DNA from: Sphingomonas vulcanisoli
GTDB taxonomy: Bacteria; Pseudomonadota; Alphaproteobacteria; Sphingomonadales; Sphingomonadaceae
Assembly: GCF_011761305.1 (NCBI RefSeq)
Contig: NZ_JAAOZC010000001.1
Location: forward strand, 186,001-250,000
Length of the DNA stretch: 64,000 bases
Reading direction: 5' to 3'
Part shown: in pieces, positions 28,559-37,769 of the stretch
How the letters are laid out: every line of letters begins with the position of its first letter
Numbering within the stretch: position 1 is the stretch's first letter
Notes under the pieces: model-generated
Seen by the model: only the letters and a program-made list of their open reading frames with translations
Told to the model about the DNA's origin: nothing
Database searches by the model: none
Program-made: the position numbers and the translations under genes

Positions 28559-29232
28559 TGGCTGGCCGCATTTTCGTCGCGATCGATACGCCCGATCTCG
28601 CCCGCGCGCTGGCGATCGGGCAGAAACTCCGGGGCCATGCCGGTGGGCTCAAGCTGGGCCTCGAATTCTTCTGCGCCAACGGCGCGGTGGGCGTGCGGGA
28701 GATGGCGGGGCTCGGCCTGCCGATTTTTCTCGATCTAAAGCTGCACGATATTCCGAACACGGTGGCGAGCGCGGTGCAGGCGCTGCACGGCATCGAACCC
28801 GCGGTCCTCACCGTTCATGCCGCCGGCGGGCGGGCGATGATGGAAGATGCCAAGGCCGCCGCATCGCCGGGCACCAAGGTGGTCGCCGTCACCGTGTTGA
28901 CCAGCCTCGATGGCGACGACCTCGACAGCATCGGCGTGGCCGCCGATCCGCATGAGCAGGTCGCGCGGCTGACGGGTCTGGCGCGGGAGGCTGGGCTCGA
29001 CGGCGTGGTGTGCTCGGGCTTCGAGGTGGCGGCGGCGCGCAAGCTCTGGAAGGATGGCTTCTTCGTTGTCCCCGGTGTCCGCCCAGCAGGCGGCGCGATC
29101 GGCGATCAGAAACGGGTGATGACTCCCCGCGCTGCACTGGATGCGGGCGCGTCGATATTGGTGATCGGACGGCCTATCACCAAGGCCGAGGACCCGGATG
29201 CGGCGCTGAGGGCGATCGCAGCGACCTTATAG
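28558..29232 (+). CDS. pyrF: Orotidine 5'-phosphate decarboxylase
   Basis: This enzyme catalyses the last step of UMP synthesis. The active-site signature DLKLHDIPNTV is intact, with LKLGLEFF near the start and VVPGVRPAGG near the end (phosphate binding). The protein has 224 residues, normal length. The ATG at 28558 overlaps the LapA-like stop. Repeat A5 begins immediately after the stop codon. Confidence 0.96.
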   Translation: MAGRIFVAIDTPDLARALAIGQKLRGHAGGLKLGLEFFCANGAVGVREMAGLGLPIFLDLKLHDIPNTVASAVQALHGIEPAVLTVHAAGGRAMMEDAKAAASPGTKVVAVTVLTSLDGDDLDSIGVAADPHEQVARLTGLAREAGLDGVVCSGFEVAAARKLWKDGFFVVPGVRPAGGAIGDQKRVMTPRAALDAGASILVIGRPITKAEDPDAALRAIAATL

Positions 29233-29361
29233 ATCCTCCCCACGTTTTCGTGGGGAGGGGGACCGCCGCCGAAGGCGGTGGTGGAGGGGAAAAGCGTAAC
29301 GGCGGACTCCCCTCCACCATGCTGCGCATGGTCCCCCTCCCCGGCGAAAGCTGGGGAGGAT
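29233..29361. repeat. Palindromic repeat, family A, copy 5, between convergent stops
   Basis: The ends are ATCCTCCCC and GGGGAGGAT. The element starts in the base after the pyrF stop and ends one base before the stop codon of the convergent permease gene, so it is the entire gap. Internal arms GGTGGAGGGGA and TCCCCTCCACC pair in the middle. Confidence 0.88.
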
Positions 29362-29362
29362 T

Positions 29363-30142
29363 TTAGGCCACGAACAACCTGTATCCCGCGAATACCAAAA
29401 TCGCCGCGAGGATCGGGCGCACCCAGGTATCGGACAGCTTGTGGGTCAGGATCGATCCGACGATCACCGCGGGGATCGATCCCAGCAGCAGCTCCCCCAG
29501 CATCGTCAGATTGACGTTGCCGATCCAGAAATGGCCGAGCCCGGCGATGAAGGTCAGCGGTACGGCGTGGACGACGTCGGTCCCCACCAGCCGCCGCGCC
29601 GAAAGCCGGAACGGATAGAGCGTCAGCAGCATTGCCGCGCCCAGCGCGCCCGATCCCACCGAGGTCAGCGTGACGAGGAAGCCCAGGATCGCGCCAGCAC
29701 CGATCGTGGCGGCGGGCTGCCAGGGCGAGGCCTTGATCGCGGTGGTCCGCGCGCCGGTTGCCCAGCGATGGATCGGTGCCTTGAAAAGCGTGGCGATCGC
29801 AGTGACGACCAGCACCGCGCCGAGGCCGTGCATGATCGTGCCGCTCTTGATCTGATGGAAATCGGCGCGCGACAGCCACCAGACGGTGAGCGCCGAGACG
29901 GGCAGGCTGCCGATCGCCAGCAGGCGGACGATCTTCCAGTCAGGCCCGCCGTGGCGCTGGTGGACCACGCCGCCCACCGTTTTGGTCAGCGCAGCGAACC
30001 ACAGATCGGTGCCCACCGCGGTCGCGGGGGTGACGCCGAACAGCAGGATCAGGATCGGCGCCATCAGCGATCCCCCGCCGACCCCCGTCAACCCGACCGC
30101 CAGCCCGACGAAGGCACCCGCCAGCGGATACAACCAATCCAT
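29363..30142 (-). CDS. Sulfite exporter TauE/SafE-family permease (TSUP)
   Basis: This 259-residue membrane protein has about eight hydrophobic segments. The family signature is repeated: GLAVGLTGVGGGSLMAPILILLFG with GVTPATAVGTDL in the first half, and LGFLVTLTSVGSGALGAAML with RLVGTDVVHAVPLT in the second. Members move sulfite, sulfonates or other organic anions; the substrate here is unknown. Confidence 0.92.
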   Translation of the reverse strand: MDWLYPLAGAFVGLAVGLTGVGGGSLMAPILILLFGVTPATAVGTDLWFAALTKTVGGVVHQRHGGPDWKIVRLLAIGSLPVSALTVWWLSRADFHQIKSGTIMHGLGAVLVVTAIATLFKAPIHRWATGARTTAIKASPWQPAATIGAGAILGFLVTLTSVGSGALGAAMLLTLYPFRLSARRLVGTDVVHAVPLTFIAGLGHFWIGNVNLTMLGELLLGSIPAVIVGSILTHKLSDTWVRPILAAILVFAGYRLFVA

Positions 30143-30325
30143 GCCGTCTCCCTGGCGCCTTATGCGCTTGGATTGCCACGCGGCGGCTGGCTGCGCCAGC
30201 GGGCGGCGGCGACTGTTTGCTTGCGTGGCATGAAGCTCGGCTTGTCGCCCGCGCCCGCACCGCGGCCTTGACCCGCTTCGGCCTCTCCCTCTATGGCGCG
30301 CGCCTGCCCCTCGGGGCGGGCTTGT

Positions 30326-30403
30326 GGCGGTTGTAGCTCAGTTGGTTAGAGCATCGGTTTGTGGTACCGAGGGTCGCGGGTTCAAGTCCCGTCATCCGCC
30401 CCA
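30326..30403 (+). tRNA. tRNA-His (anticodon GTG)
   Basis: The cloverleaf starts with the extra G(-1) typical of tRNA-His, then acceptor GCGGTTG, D-arm GCTCAGTTGGTTAGAGC, anticodon loop TTGTGGT, T-arm GCGGG-TTCAAGT-CCCGT, acceptor CATCCGC, C73 and CCA. The acceptor stem has one mismatch, U5 (30331) against U68 (30395). Confidence 0.94.
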
Positions 30404-30419
30404 TTTCCCCCAAAAACGG

Positions 30420-32819
30420 CTACGAACGGAAGCGTTTGCGCAGCGTGATGCGGAACGTGCGGCCAGTGGGGTTCAGATAGGCTTCGCTATAGGCGGACGG
30501 CACGTTGCCGAGGCGATCGTGGACCCGCAGGCGCGCGCCCAGCACATTATCCGCTGAAAGATTGAGGTTGCCTTTGATGCGCGGAAACAGGTGCGTGAGC
30601 CAGCGCTGATCGGCGAGATTGATCTGCCAGCGCAGATTGAGCGTGATCCCGTTGGAGAAGGTGAGATCGTTGGCCGGGTTCAGCGCATCATGCTCGCTGG
30701 TCGGCGTCTGCCAAACGCCGCTGACGTCGAGACTCATCGCATGCGTCGCAATGCTGGTCTGCAGCTCGACGCGATGGGTAGGGGTGCCGCCGGTATCGCT
30801 GATGAAATCGCCGTCGAGCAAATTGAGCGTCGGCTGGCCATCGACCAGCCGGATCTTATCCTGGAGCCCCCACGTATCGTAGAGCGCGATCTGGAACTGA
30901 TCGCGGCGGGTGGAGGGGCTGCCGTCCTTATTGGGCCAATAGCTGCCGAAGCCGGTGGCGTAATTGATGCCCCAGCGGATTTGCTGGCTGCTGCGCCGCG
31001 CGGCGTTGATGGGCGTGACGTCGAGCGCGGTGAGATTGCCGTTCCGGCGGGTGAAGCGCGAGGGCAGGGCTGCCATCGTCTCCGCGGTCACCGCCGTCAC
31101 GCTGACGACCGGATCGTGAGCGCGCTGGAGCGTATATTCGGCAGAAAGCGTCAGGTTGGCCGCCGGAAGGGGCTTGGCCTGGAGCCGCGCCTTCATCACA
31201 TCGGCATTGCCGGCGATGAGATTGGTGGTGCCGCCCTCGGTGCGCTGGACGATCGCGGTGCCGCTGGTCACGAAATCATATTCGCGCAGATCCGGCGTGG
31301 TCAGCGCCGCCTGGCCAAGCTGCAGCAGCGTCGGCGCCTGGGTGCCGTGGCTGTAGGAGGCGAGGAAATCGATCGCCCGGATCGGCTGCCAATCGAATGT
31401 GCCGCCGACATCGGTGAGCGTTCCGAACGCGCTTACCGGGTGGGCCGCGCCATCGACGCCCACGGTCAGCTTGCCGATTGGCGAGTCGCGTGAGGTGAGC
31501 GGGAAATCGAGATTGCCCTGCGCGCTCCCCTCATCGCGCCTTAGCACCGCCGCCTGTTGCGGGGAGACGCTGCGGATGTCGCTGAACGCGAAGCCCGTCC
31601 GCACTGCCGCGGTGATCGCGCCGCCCGGCAGCGACCCGAGATCGCCATTGAGATAGAAGTCGCCGCTTGCCCGCCGCGTTGTCGTCGATACGCAACCCGC
31701 CGCAGCCAGCGTCGCGCAGCGGTCGCCGAGCAAACCGGGGGAGGGGAGCAGGATCGTATCGAGCCCGCCGTCGCCGAAGGCGCTGGTGGTGCGGGTCTCG
31801 CGCGTGGTCTCGTCGAGCCGGCCGATCGCGGACCAGCGCCAGCGCGCGGCCTTGCCGTTCAGCGTCAGGCTGGTGCCGGCATGCACCGTCTGATCGAGCC
31901 GGTGATAGGGGCCGCTGATCAGATCGCTGAGACCCTGCGACGTGAGCAGATCGGCGTCGATCTGCGACAGGCCCGGCCGGCTCTGAACCGAATCGAGATC
32001 GAGCGAGGCGTTGAGTTCGGCGTTGGTCGCGCCGATCATCCGGTTGACGGTGCCGGCGGCGGTCAGGTGATCGGTCTGGCTCGCCAGCGTATGATTAGGG
32101 ATCTGCGTTCCGCTGGGAACCGCGCCGGGCGCGGCGACCGTCGTGCCCGCGTACAGCGCATCCTGATGGCTGAAATCCAGCCCCGCGTTCCAATGCGAGG
32201 TCTCGCCGATGCGGATCAGATCGATCTTGGTGCGGTAGATATTGTGCCAATTCTCCGGCGCGGCGGTGTAGCGGCCGACCAGCGTCAGGGCGCGATAATT
32301 GTCTCGCAGCACCACGTTGACGACCCGCTGTCCGGGGCCATAGCCATATTGCAGCGCGACCGTATCCGGGAAGATGTCGATCCGCGCGACCGACTCGGGC
32401 GGGAAATCCTTGATCGACGAGAAGCCCGCGATCCGCTGGCCGTTGACCAGCACGATCGGGGCGCGGCTTTGCTCGTCCGGCGCCGCGGGCGAGGTGCCGA
32501 GTTCGGGCGCGAGCTCCTTGAAGACCTCGGTCAGGTCGACCGCGCCGAGCGACTGGATCACCACGTTGTTGAGGCTGACCTCGGGCGGGATTTCGGTGTG
32601 GACGTCGGTATGCGGCCGCGCCGTGACGATGATATCGTCCTGCAGCGAATTGGGCACGCTGGGCTCGGGTTCGAGGGGATTGCCCCTCGCCGGCGGCGCT
32701 GCCCCGATCGCGGCGGTCGGAACGCCTGCGCTCACGCAGAGGGCGCCCACCAGGAGAAGCGCCGGAGGGAGCGCCCGTGATACCGCGCCCGTCACCCCGG
32801 TCGCGGAGCCTTTGTTCAT
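30420..32819 (-). CDS. TonB-dependent receptor-like outer membrane protein
   Basis: This 799-residue protein (ATG at 32819) has a signal segment (ALLLVGALCVSAGVPTAAIGA), a TonB-box-like DDIIVTARP and a plug domain (PIVLVNGQRIAGFSSIKDFPPE, then VVNVVLRDN). A long beta-barrel ends in TFRITLRKRFRS. The plug resembles the subgroup whose plug carries the IDIFPDTVALQYGY sequence. The substrate is unknown, and no periplasmic or inner membrane transporter lies beside it. A start further upstream (32858) is possible but adds an unlikely leader. Confidence 0.85.
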   Translation of the reverse strand: MNKGSATGVTGAVSRALPPALLLVGALCVSAGVPTAAIGAAPPARGNPLEPEPSVPNSLQDDIIVTARPHTDVHTEIPPEVSLNNVVIQSLGAVDLTEVFKELAPELGTSPAAPDEQSRAPIVLVNGQRIAGFSSIKDFPPESVARIDIFPDTVALQYGYGPGQRVVNVVLRDNYRALTLVGRYTAAPENWHNIYRTKIDLIRIGETSHWNAGLDFSHQDALYAGTTVAAPGAVPSGTQIPNHTLASQTDHLTAAGTVNRMIGATNAELNASLDLDSVQSRPGLSQIDADLLTSQGLSDLISGPYHRLDQTVHAGTSLTLNGKAARWRWSAIGRLDETTRETRTTSAFGDGGLDTILLPSPGLLGDRCATLAAAGCVSTTTRRASGDFYLNGDLGSLPGGAITAAVRTGFAFSDIRSVSPQQAAVLRRDEGSAQGNLDFPLTSRDSPIGKLTVGVDGAAHPVSAFGTLTDVGGTFDWQPIRAIDFLASYSHGTQAPTLLQLGQAALTTPDLREYDFVTSGTAIVQRTEGGTTNLIAGNADVMKARLQAKPLPAANLTLSAEYTLQRAHDPVVSVTAVTAETMAALPSRFTRRNGNLTALDVTPINAARRSSQQIRWGINYATGFGSYWPNKDGSPSTRRDQFQIALYDTWGLQDKIRLVDGQPTLNLLDGDFISDTGGTPTHRVELQTSIATHAMSLDVSGVWQTPTSEHDALNPANDLTFSNGITLNLRWQINLADQRWLTHLFPRIKGNLNLSADNVLGARLRVHDRLGNVPSAYSEAYLNPTGRTFRITLRKRFRS

Positions 32820-32951
32820 TGTCACACTCGATCCCGTGACTGTCGCCCTACCCGACATCCGCCGCGATGATGCGGCCCGGTCGCTGACCCGCGCCTTGTG
32901 AGGCGCTGGATGGCTGCAGAATGTACAAAGATGCGAGCGGATCGCCGAGGG

Positions 32952-33869
32952 TTACGGTTCCGGCACCATCGCAGCTTCGGCGGGGATCAGTCCGCGCTGT
33001 CGTTCACGATAGGCGGTGTAGATGCCGCTGGCGGCAATCAGCGCCGCGCCCGCCAGCATCGTCGCGGTCGGCGGTGTTGCGAACAGGAACCAGCCGATCA
33101 GCGTCGCCCAGATGATCTGGAGATAGTCGAACGGCACCACCACCGCGACGGGTGCGAAGCGTACGGATGCGGTCGATGCCAGTTGGCCGATTCCGCCGAG
33201 CACACCGCCGCTCAGCAGGATCATGGTCAGGCCGGGCCCGTGCCGCACGCCGAGCCACGGCAGCGCCGCCGCGGCGGCGGCCGTAGTGAACAGCGTGAAC
33301 CAGAAGACGATTGCGCTCGGGCTTTCGGTCTTGCCGATCTGGCGTAGCGTGATCGCAACCGCCGCCTGCCCGAGCGAGGCGAACAGCGCGATGATGACCC
33401 CGAAGGTCGAAACGTGGCCGCCGCCGGGCCGCGTCACGAGCAGCACGCCGAGGAAACCGACGACCACCGCGATCCAGCGCCGCGATCCGACTTCTTCCCG
33501 CAGCACCAAAGCGGAGAGCACGGTTGCGCTGATCGCCGATGAATAGGAGAGCGAAACCGCCGTCGCGATCGGCAGCAGCGCCAGAGCGCCGAACGCGGCC
33601 ACCATCGAGACGAGGCCGATGCAACAGCGGGTCAGGTGCTTGAGCGGTTGGCGAGTGCGGACCGCCGCGGCGCCGCCGTGCAGCAGCGCCCATCCGACCA
33701 CGACCGGCAGCGCGCCGACGCTGCGGTAGAAGATCAGATCGTCAACGGTGGCACCCCGATCGCTGGCATATTTCATAAAGGCACCCATGACTGCGAAGCT
33801 CGTCGCGGTCAGGCAGCGTAGCGCCACCCCGAGCAACGGACGTTCGGCAGGGGGGGGAGCGGCCAGCAT
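32952..33869 (-). CDS. EamA/DMT-family transporter
   Basis: This 305-residue membrane protein has about ten hydrophobic segments in two EamA repeats. Examples are CLTATSFAVMGAFMKYAS near the start and GVLGGIGQLASTASVRFAPVAVVVPFDYLQIIWA in the second repeat. The ATG at 33869 is chosen because the membrane fold begins shortly after it. The substrate is unknown. It is divergent from ccmC. Confidence 0.88.
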   Translation of the reverse strand: MLAAPPPAERPLLGVALRCLTATSFAVMGAFMKYASDRGATVDDLIFYRSVGALPVVVGWALLHGGAAAVRTRQPLKHLTRCCIGLVSMVAAFGALALLPIATAVSLSYSSAISATVLSALVLREEVGSRRWIAVVVGFLGVLLVTRPGGGHVSTFGVIIALFASLGQAAVAITLRQIGKTESPSAIVFWFTLFTTAAAAAALPWLGVRHGPGLTMILLSGGVLGGIGQLASTASVRFAPVAVVVPFDYLQIIWATLIGWFLFATPPTATMLAGAALIAASGIYTAYRERQRGLIPAEAAMVPEP

Positions 33870-33960
33870 GAGGAGGCCTTGGCGCGCACCACGCGGCGGG
33901 GCAAGCGACGAGCCGCACTTTCCAGCAGCCGCATCGTGGTTTATCGACTGCCGCAACCAC

Positions 33961-34677
33961 ATGCACCGCTTCGCCAATCCCGCCCGCTTCATCGCCCTCG
34001 CCCGCCCGCTGACCGCCTGGTTCGGGTGGAGCGGTGCGCTGTTGATCCTGATTGCGCTGGGCGGCGGGTTGACGGTGACGCCCTCGGACTATCTGCAGGG
34101 CGAGACGGTGCGGATCATGTACATTCACGTGCCTGCGGCCTGGCTTGGCATGGCGGGCTGGGGCGGGATCGCGGCGGCGAGTTTCCTGCAACTGGTCTGG
34201 CGGCATCCGCTGGCGGCGGTGGCGGCGCGCGCCCTGGCGGTGCCGGGCGCGGTGTTCGCCGCGATCTGCCTCGCTTCCGGATCAATCTGGGGCCGGCCGA
34301 CCTGGGGCACCTGGTGGGTGTGGGACGGGCGGCTGACCTCGATGCTCGTCCTGTTCTTTCTGTATCTGGCTTATATCGCGCTGGCGCAGGCGGCAGGGCG
34401 CGAGGAGAGCGGCCAGCGCCTCACCGCGCTGTTCGGGCTCATCGGGGCGGTCAACCTGCCGATCATCCATTTCTCGGTGCTGTGGTGGAGTACGCTGCAT
34501 CAAGGATCGAGCATCGGCCTGACCGGCACGTCGATCGACAAGAGCCTGCTCTGGCCGCTGCCGCTGGCTTTCTTCGGCTTTACCTTGCTGTTCGCCAGCA
34601 TCGTATTGATGCGAATGCGGACCTTCCTCGCCGATGCCAAGGTCGAGGCGCGCCTGCGCCGGATGGCGGCGGCATGA
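33961..34677 (+). CDS. ccmC: Heme exporter/handling protein CcmC
   Basis: CcmC delivers heme to CcmE in cytochrome c maturation system I. The 238-residue protein has six membrane segments and the heme-binding tryptophan-rich loop WGTWWVWDGRLTS. Histidines lie in YIHVPAAW and WSTLHQGSS. It is the first gene of the local ccm operon. ccmA and ccmB, which normally precede it, are not beside it in this window. Confidence 0.95.
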   Translation: MHRFANPARFIALARPLTAWFGWSGALLILIALGGGLTVTPSDYLQGETVRIMYIHVPAAWLGMAGWGGIAAASFLQLVWRHPLAAVAARALAVPGAVFAAICLASGSIWGRPTWGTWWVWDGRLTSMLVLFFLYLAYIALAQAAGREESGQRLTALFGLIGAVNLPIIHFSVLWWSTLHQGSSIGLTGTSIDKSLLWPLPLAFFGFTLLFASIVLMRMRTFLADAKVEARLRRMAAA

Positions 34678-34687
34678 GCGCCGTTCG

Positions 34688-34819
34688 ATGATTGGCGGCT
34701 GGGCCTTCGTGCTGGCGGCTTATGCCGTGGCCGGCGTCGGGACTGTGGTGCTGACGCTGTGGTCCATCGCCGCGCTGCGCCGCGCCGAGCGGAGGGCGGA
34801 TGCGCTCCGCGACCGTTAG
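34688..34819 (+). CDS. ccmD: Heme exporter protein CcmD
   Basis: This is a 43-residue single-helix protein (GWAFVLAAYAVAGVGTVVLTL) with the basic C-terminal tail RRAERRADALRDR typical of CcmD. It stabilises the CcmC-CcmE complex. It lies between ccmC and ccmE; the next start codon follows its stop with no gap. Confidence 0.88.
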   Translation: MIGGWAFVLAAYAVAGVGTVVLTLWSIAALRRAERRADALRDR

Positions 34820-35251
34820 GTGAAGGCCAAGAATCAGAGATTGACGCTGGCGTTGCTGGCGGTGGCGGCGGTCATCGGCGCCGCCTTGCTCGCGATGTCG
34901 GCGCTCAAGGATCAGGCCGCGTATTTCTACACGCCGGGCGATGCGGTGCGCGATCATCTGCCGCCCGATAAAGCGATACGGCTCGGCGGCATGGTGCCGA
35001 AGGGATCGATCCAGCATTTTCCCGACGGCGTGACGATCCGCTTCCTCGTCACCGATGGCCAGGCGACCGTGCCGGTGCGCTATTCGGGCATCGTGCCCGC
35101 GCTGTTCCGCGAAGGATCGGGCGTGGTGGCGGATGGGCGTTTCGATGCGAGCGGTCTGTTCATGGCCGACCAGATCCTGGCCAAGCATGACGAACGCTAC
35201 ATGCCGCCGCAGGTCGCGGGCGCGATGCACAAAACGAAGAGTCTGAAATGA
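34820..35251 (+). CDS. ccmE: Cytochrome c maturation heme chaperone CcmE
   Basis: CcmE carries heme covalently in the periplasm. It has an N-terminal anchor (LALLAVAAVIGAALLAM), an OB-fold and the heme attachment site LAKHDERYMPP with H123 and Y127. The GTG start directly follows the ccmD stop. It overlaps ccmF by 4 bases. It has 143 residues, normal length. Confidence 0.96.
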   Translation: MKAKNQRLTLALLAVAAVIGAALLAMSALKDQAAYFYTPGDAVRDHLPPDKAIRLGGMVPKGSIQHFPDGVTIRFLVTDGQATVPVRYSGIVPALFREGSGVVADGRFDASGLFMADQILAKHDERYMPPQVAGAMHKTKSLK

Positions 35252-37242
35252 TTGCGGAGGCGGGCCTTGCCGCGCTGTGGCTGGGCGCGGCGCTGTGTGC
35301 GCTGCAACTGGTGGCGGCGGTTCTCTCTCTTTCCGCTCGTGTCGAGCGAAGTCGAGACACGTTCGACACCGCGCCCGGCGGCACGTCCCTCGACTTTGCT
35401 CGGGACGAACGGGGTTTGAGTGGGCTCATCCGCCCCGTCGCCGTCGCGCAGGCGGTGCTGACGGCGCTCGCCTTCGCCTGTCTGATCGCCGTCTTCATCA
35501 CCGTCGATCTTTCCGTGAAGCTGGTCGTCGAGAATGACGGCGTCGGCCGACCGTTGATGTACCGCTTCTCCGGCACGTGGGGGAACCACGAGGGATCGAT
35601 GCTGATGTGGGTGTCGATCCTGGCGGTCGGCGGGGCGGCGGTCGCGCTGATCGAGCGGCGGCTGGAAGAGCGGACCCTGATCGCCACGCTCGGCGGGCAG
35701 GCGGTAATCGGGCTCGGCTTCTACGCTTTCCTGCTGTTCGCCTCGAACCCCTTTGCCCGGCTCGATCCGGCGGCGCCGGCGGGGCAGGGGCTCAATCCGC
35801 TGCTCGAAGATCCCGGCTTGGCCTTCCATCCGCCGACGCTCTACATCGGCTATGTCGGCCTCTCGATCGCTTTCTCCTTCGCGATCGGTGCCTTGGTGAC
35901 GCGCGATGTCCGCCCGGCGTTCGCCCGTGCGATGCGGCCGTGGGTGCTGGGCGCGTGGATTTTCCTGACGATCGGCATCACCGCGGGCAGCTATTGGGCT
36001 TATTATGAGCTCGGCTGGGGCGGCTGGTGGTTCTGGGATCCGGTGGAGAATGCGTCTTTGATGCCATGGCTGGCGGCGACGGCGCTGCTCCATTCGGTGA
36101 CCGTGCTGGCGACGCGCGATGGCCTGCGCGCCTGGACGGTGATGCTGGCGGTCGTCGCTTTCTCGATGAGCATGATCGGCACCTTCCTGGTGCGCTCCGG
36201 TATCCTGACCAGCGTTCACGCCTTCGCTGTCGATCCCCGGCGGGGCAGCTTTCTGCTCGCGCTCCTGATCCTTTATATCGGCGGGGCGCTGGCGTTGTTC
36301 GCGCTGCGGGTCGGCACGGTGCGGGAAGGCTCGCGCTTCGATGTCGTCAGCCGTGAGGGTGCGCTGGTGATCAACAATTTGCTCCTCTCGGTAATCCTCG
36401 GCATCGTGCTGATCGGCACGCTCTATCCGCTGGTGGTCGAGGCGTTCGGCGACAAGATTTCGGTCGGCCCGCCCTATTTCAACGCCACCGCCGGCCCACT
36501 GGCGCTCCTCCTGCTGATCGTGATGGCGGCCGGCCCGATGATGCGGTGGCGGCGCGAGCAACTCGGGATCATCGCGCGACGACTGATCGTGCCCGCGCTG
36601 GTGCTGATTGTGGCGCTGGTGGCGGTGAAGGCGCTGCACCCGGCGATCGGCCTCTGGCCGCTGTTGGGTCTTGCCGTCGCGGCCGGCGTCGGGCTGGCGA
36701 GCTTGGCGCCGTTGTGGGGCCGCAACCTGCGCCGCACGCCGCTCCACACCTGGGGTATGGTGATCGCCCACTTCGGCATCGCCGTGGCCTTGGCGGGGAT
36801 GGCGAGCGATAGCGCCTTTACGCAGGAGCGTCTCGTCGCGGCCCGCGTCGGCGAGACGATGGCGATCGGGCCTTATCGCGTGACACTCGCCAATATCGCG
36901 CCCGATTTCGGGCCGGGCTGGACGGCGCTCAACGCGACGTTGGCCGTCAAGCGCGGCGCCGGTGCCGCTTACGAGCTTCACCCGCTCGCGCGCACCTATT
37001 GGACGCAGGGCACGCAGACCAGCGAGACCGCGATCCAGACCGTGCTCGACGGCCAGCTTTACACCGTACTCGGCGCGTCGGCGGGCGAGGGGCGGTGGCA
37101 GGTGCGGTTGTGGTGGAAGCCGTTCGTGACGTTGATCTGGGCGGGTGGGGCGCTGGTCGCGATCGGCGGTGTGTTGAGCCTGCTCGGCCGCCTGCTGCGC
37201 GAACGCCGCAACGAGCTCCGCAAGGCTGAGGTCTGGGCATGA
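35248..37242 (+). CDS. ccmF: Heme lyase subunit CcmF, with in-frame palindromic insert
   Basis: CcmF and CcmH attach heme to apocytochrome c. The 664-residue membrane protein has the tryptophan-rich WGGWWFWDPVENASLMPWL and several conserved histidines. Residues about 29-55 (SARVERSRDTFDT, then GGTSLDFARDERG) are not typical of the family. They are encoded by a palindromic repeat at 35333-35412, inserted in frame between the first two membrane segments. The rest of the protein is intact, so function is probably kept. Confidence 0.95.
   Translation: MIAEAGLAALWLGAALCALQLVAAVLSLSARVERSRDTFDTAPGGTSLDFARDERGLSGLIRPVAVAQAVLTALAFACLIAVFITVDLSVKLVVENDGVGRPLMYRFSGTWGNHEGSMLMWVSILAVGGAAVALIERRLEERTLIATLGGQAVIGLGFYAFLLFASNPFARLDPAAPAGQGLNPLLEDPGLAFHPPTLYIGYVGLSIAFSFAIGALVTRDVRPAFARAMRPWVLGAWIFLTIGITAGSYWAYYELGWGGWWFWDPVENASLMPWLAATALLHSVTVLATRDGLRAWTVMLAVVAFSMSMIGTFLVRSGILTSVHAFAVDPRRGSFLLALLILYIGGALALFALRVGTVREGSRFDVVSREGALVINNLLLSVILGIVLIGTLYPLVVEAFGDKISVGPPYFNATAGPLALLLLIVMAAGPMMRWRREQLGIIARRLIVPALVLIVALVAVKALHPAIGLWPLLGLAVAAGVGLASLAPLWGRNLRRTPLHTWGMVIAHFGIAVALAGMASDSAFTQERLVAARVGETMAIGPYRVTLANIAPDFGPGWTALNATLAVKRGAGAAYELHPLARTYWTQGTQTSETAIQTVLDGQLYTVLGASAGEGRWQVRLWWKPFVTLIWAGGALVAIGGVLSLLGRLLRERRNELRKAEVWA
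35333..35412. repeat. In-frame palindromic element inside ccmF
   Basis: Inverted arms of about 24 bases (left contains GTCGAGCGAAGTCGAGACAC, right CGTCCCTCGACTTTGCTCGG) surround a short centre. Its ends, CCGCTCGT and ACGAACGG, resemble those of family B. It adds about 27 codons without a stop or frame change. Confidence 0.85.
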
Positions 37243-37769
37243 AGCGGCAGCTGACGCTCTGGCTGCCGCTGGCGATCTTCATCGGGCTGGCGACCAGCTT
37301 CGTGCTCGGCCTGCGCAAGCCCGACGATCGCCTCGTCCCCTCGCATATGATCGGCATCACCGTGCCCGGCTTCGCGCTGCCCGCGATCGGCACGGATATC
37401 TCGGGGCTATCGGCGGCCGATCTCGCCACCGGCAAACCGCATCTCGTCAATTTCTTCGCCAGCTGGTGCGTGCCGTGCGCCGCCGAAGCGCCGCAACTGC
37501 AGGCGCTGGCGGCGCAGGGCGCGCCGATCCTCGGCATCGCGCTCCGCGATCGGCCCGCCGACATGCGTGCGTTCATCGCCCGCTATGGCAATCCTTACCG
37601 GAAGATCGGCATGGATCCGGACAGCCGCGTCCAGATCAATTTCGGCGGATCGGGTGTTCCGGAGACATTCGTCGTCGATGGCAAGGGCGTGATCCGCTAC
37701 CAGAAGATCGGCCCGATCGCCGATAGCGAGGTGGGCGATTTGCTCGCCGCGCTGAAGACGGCGTCGTGA
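37239..37769 (+). CDS. ccmG: Thiol:disulfide interchange protein CcmG/DsbE
   Basis: This periplasmic, membrane-anchored thioredoxin keeps apocytochrome cysteines reduced. The anchor is LWLPLAIFIGLATSFVLGL, and the active site is FFASWCVPCAAEAP (CVPC). The GVPETFVVDGKG strand carries the cis-proline. It has 176 residues and overlaps ccmF and ccmH by 4 bases each. Confidence 0.96.
   Translation: MKRQLTLWLPLAIFIGLATSFVLGLRKPDDRLVPSHMIGITVPGFALPAIGTDISGLSAADLATGKPHLVNFFASWCVPCAAEAPQLQALAAQGAPILGIALRDRPADMRAFIARYGNPYRKIGMDPDSRVQINFGGSGVPETFVVDGKGVIRYQKIGPIADSEVGDLLAALKTAS

Noticed and set aside
31557-32780. Open frame of 407 codons antisense to the TonB-type receptor
   Set aside because: It has no domain, while the opposite strand has signal peptide, TonB box and plug sequence in order.
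35197-36981. Open frame of 594 codons antisense to ccmF
   Set aside because: Its charged, histidine- and arginine-rich composition is typical of the reverse strand of a high-GC membrane protein gene. ccmF is certain.
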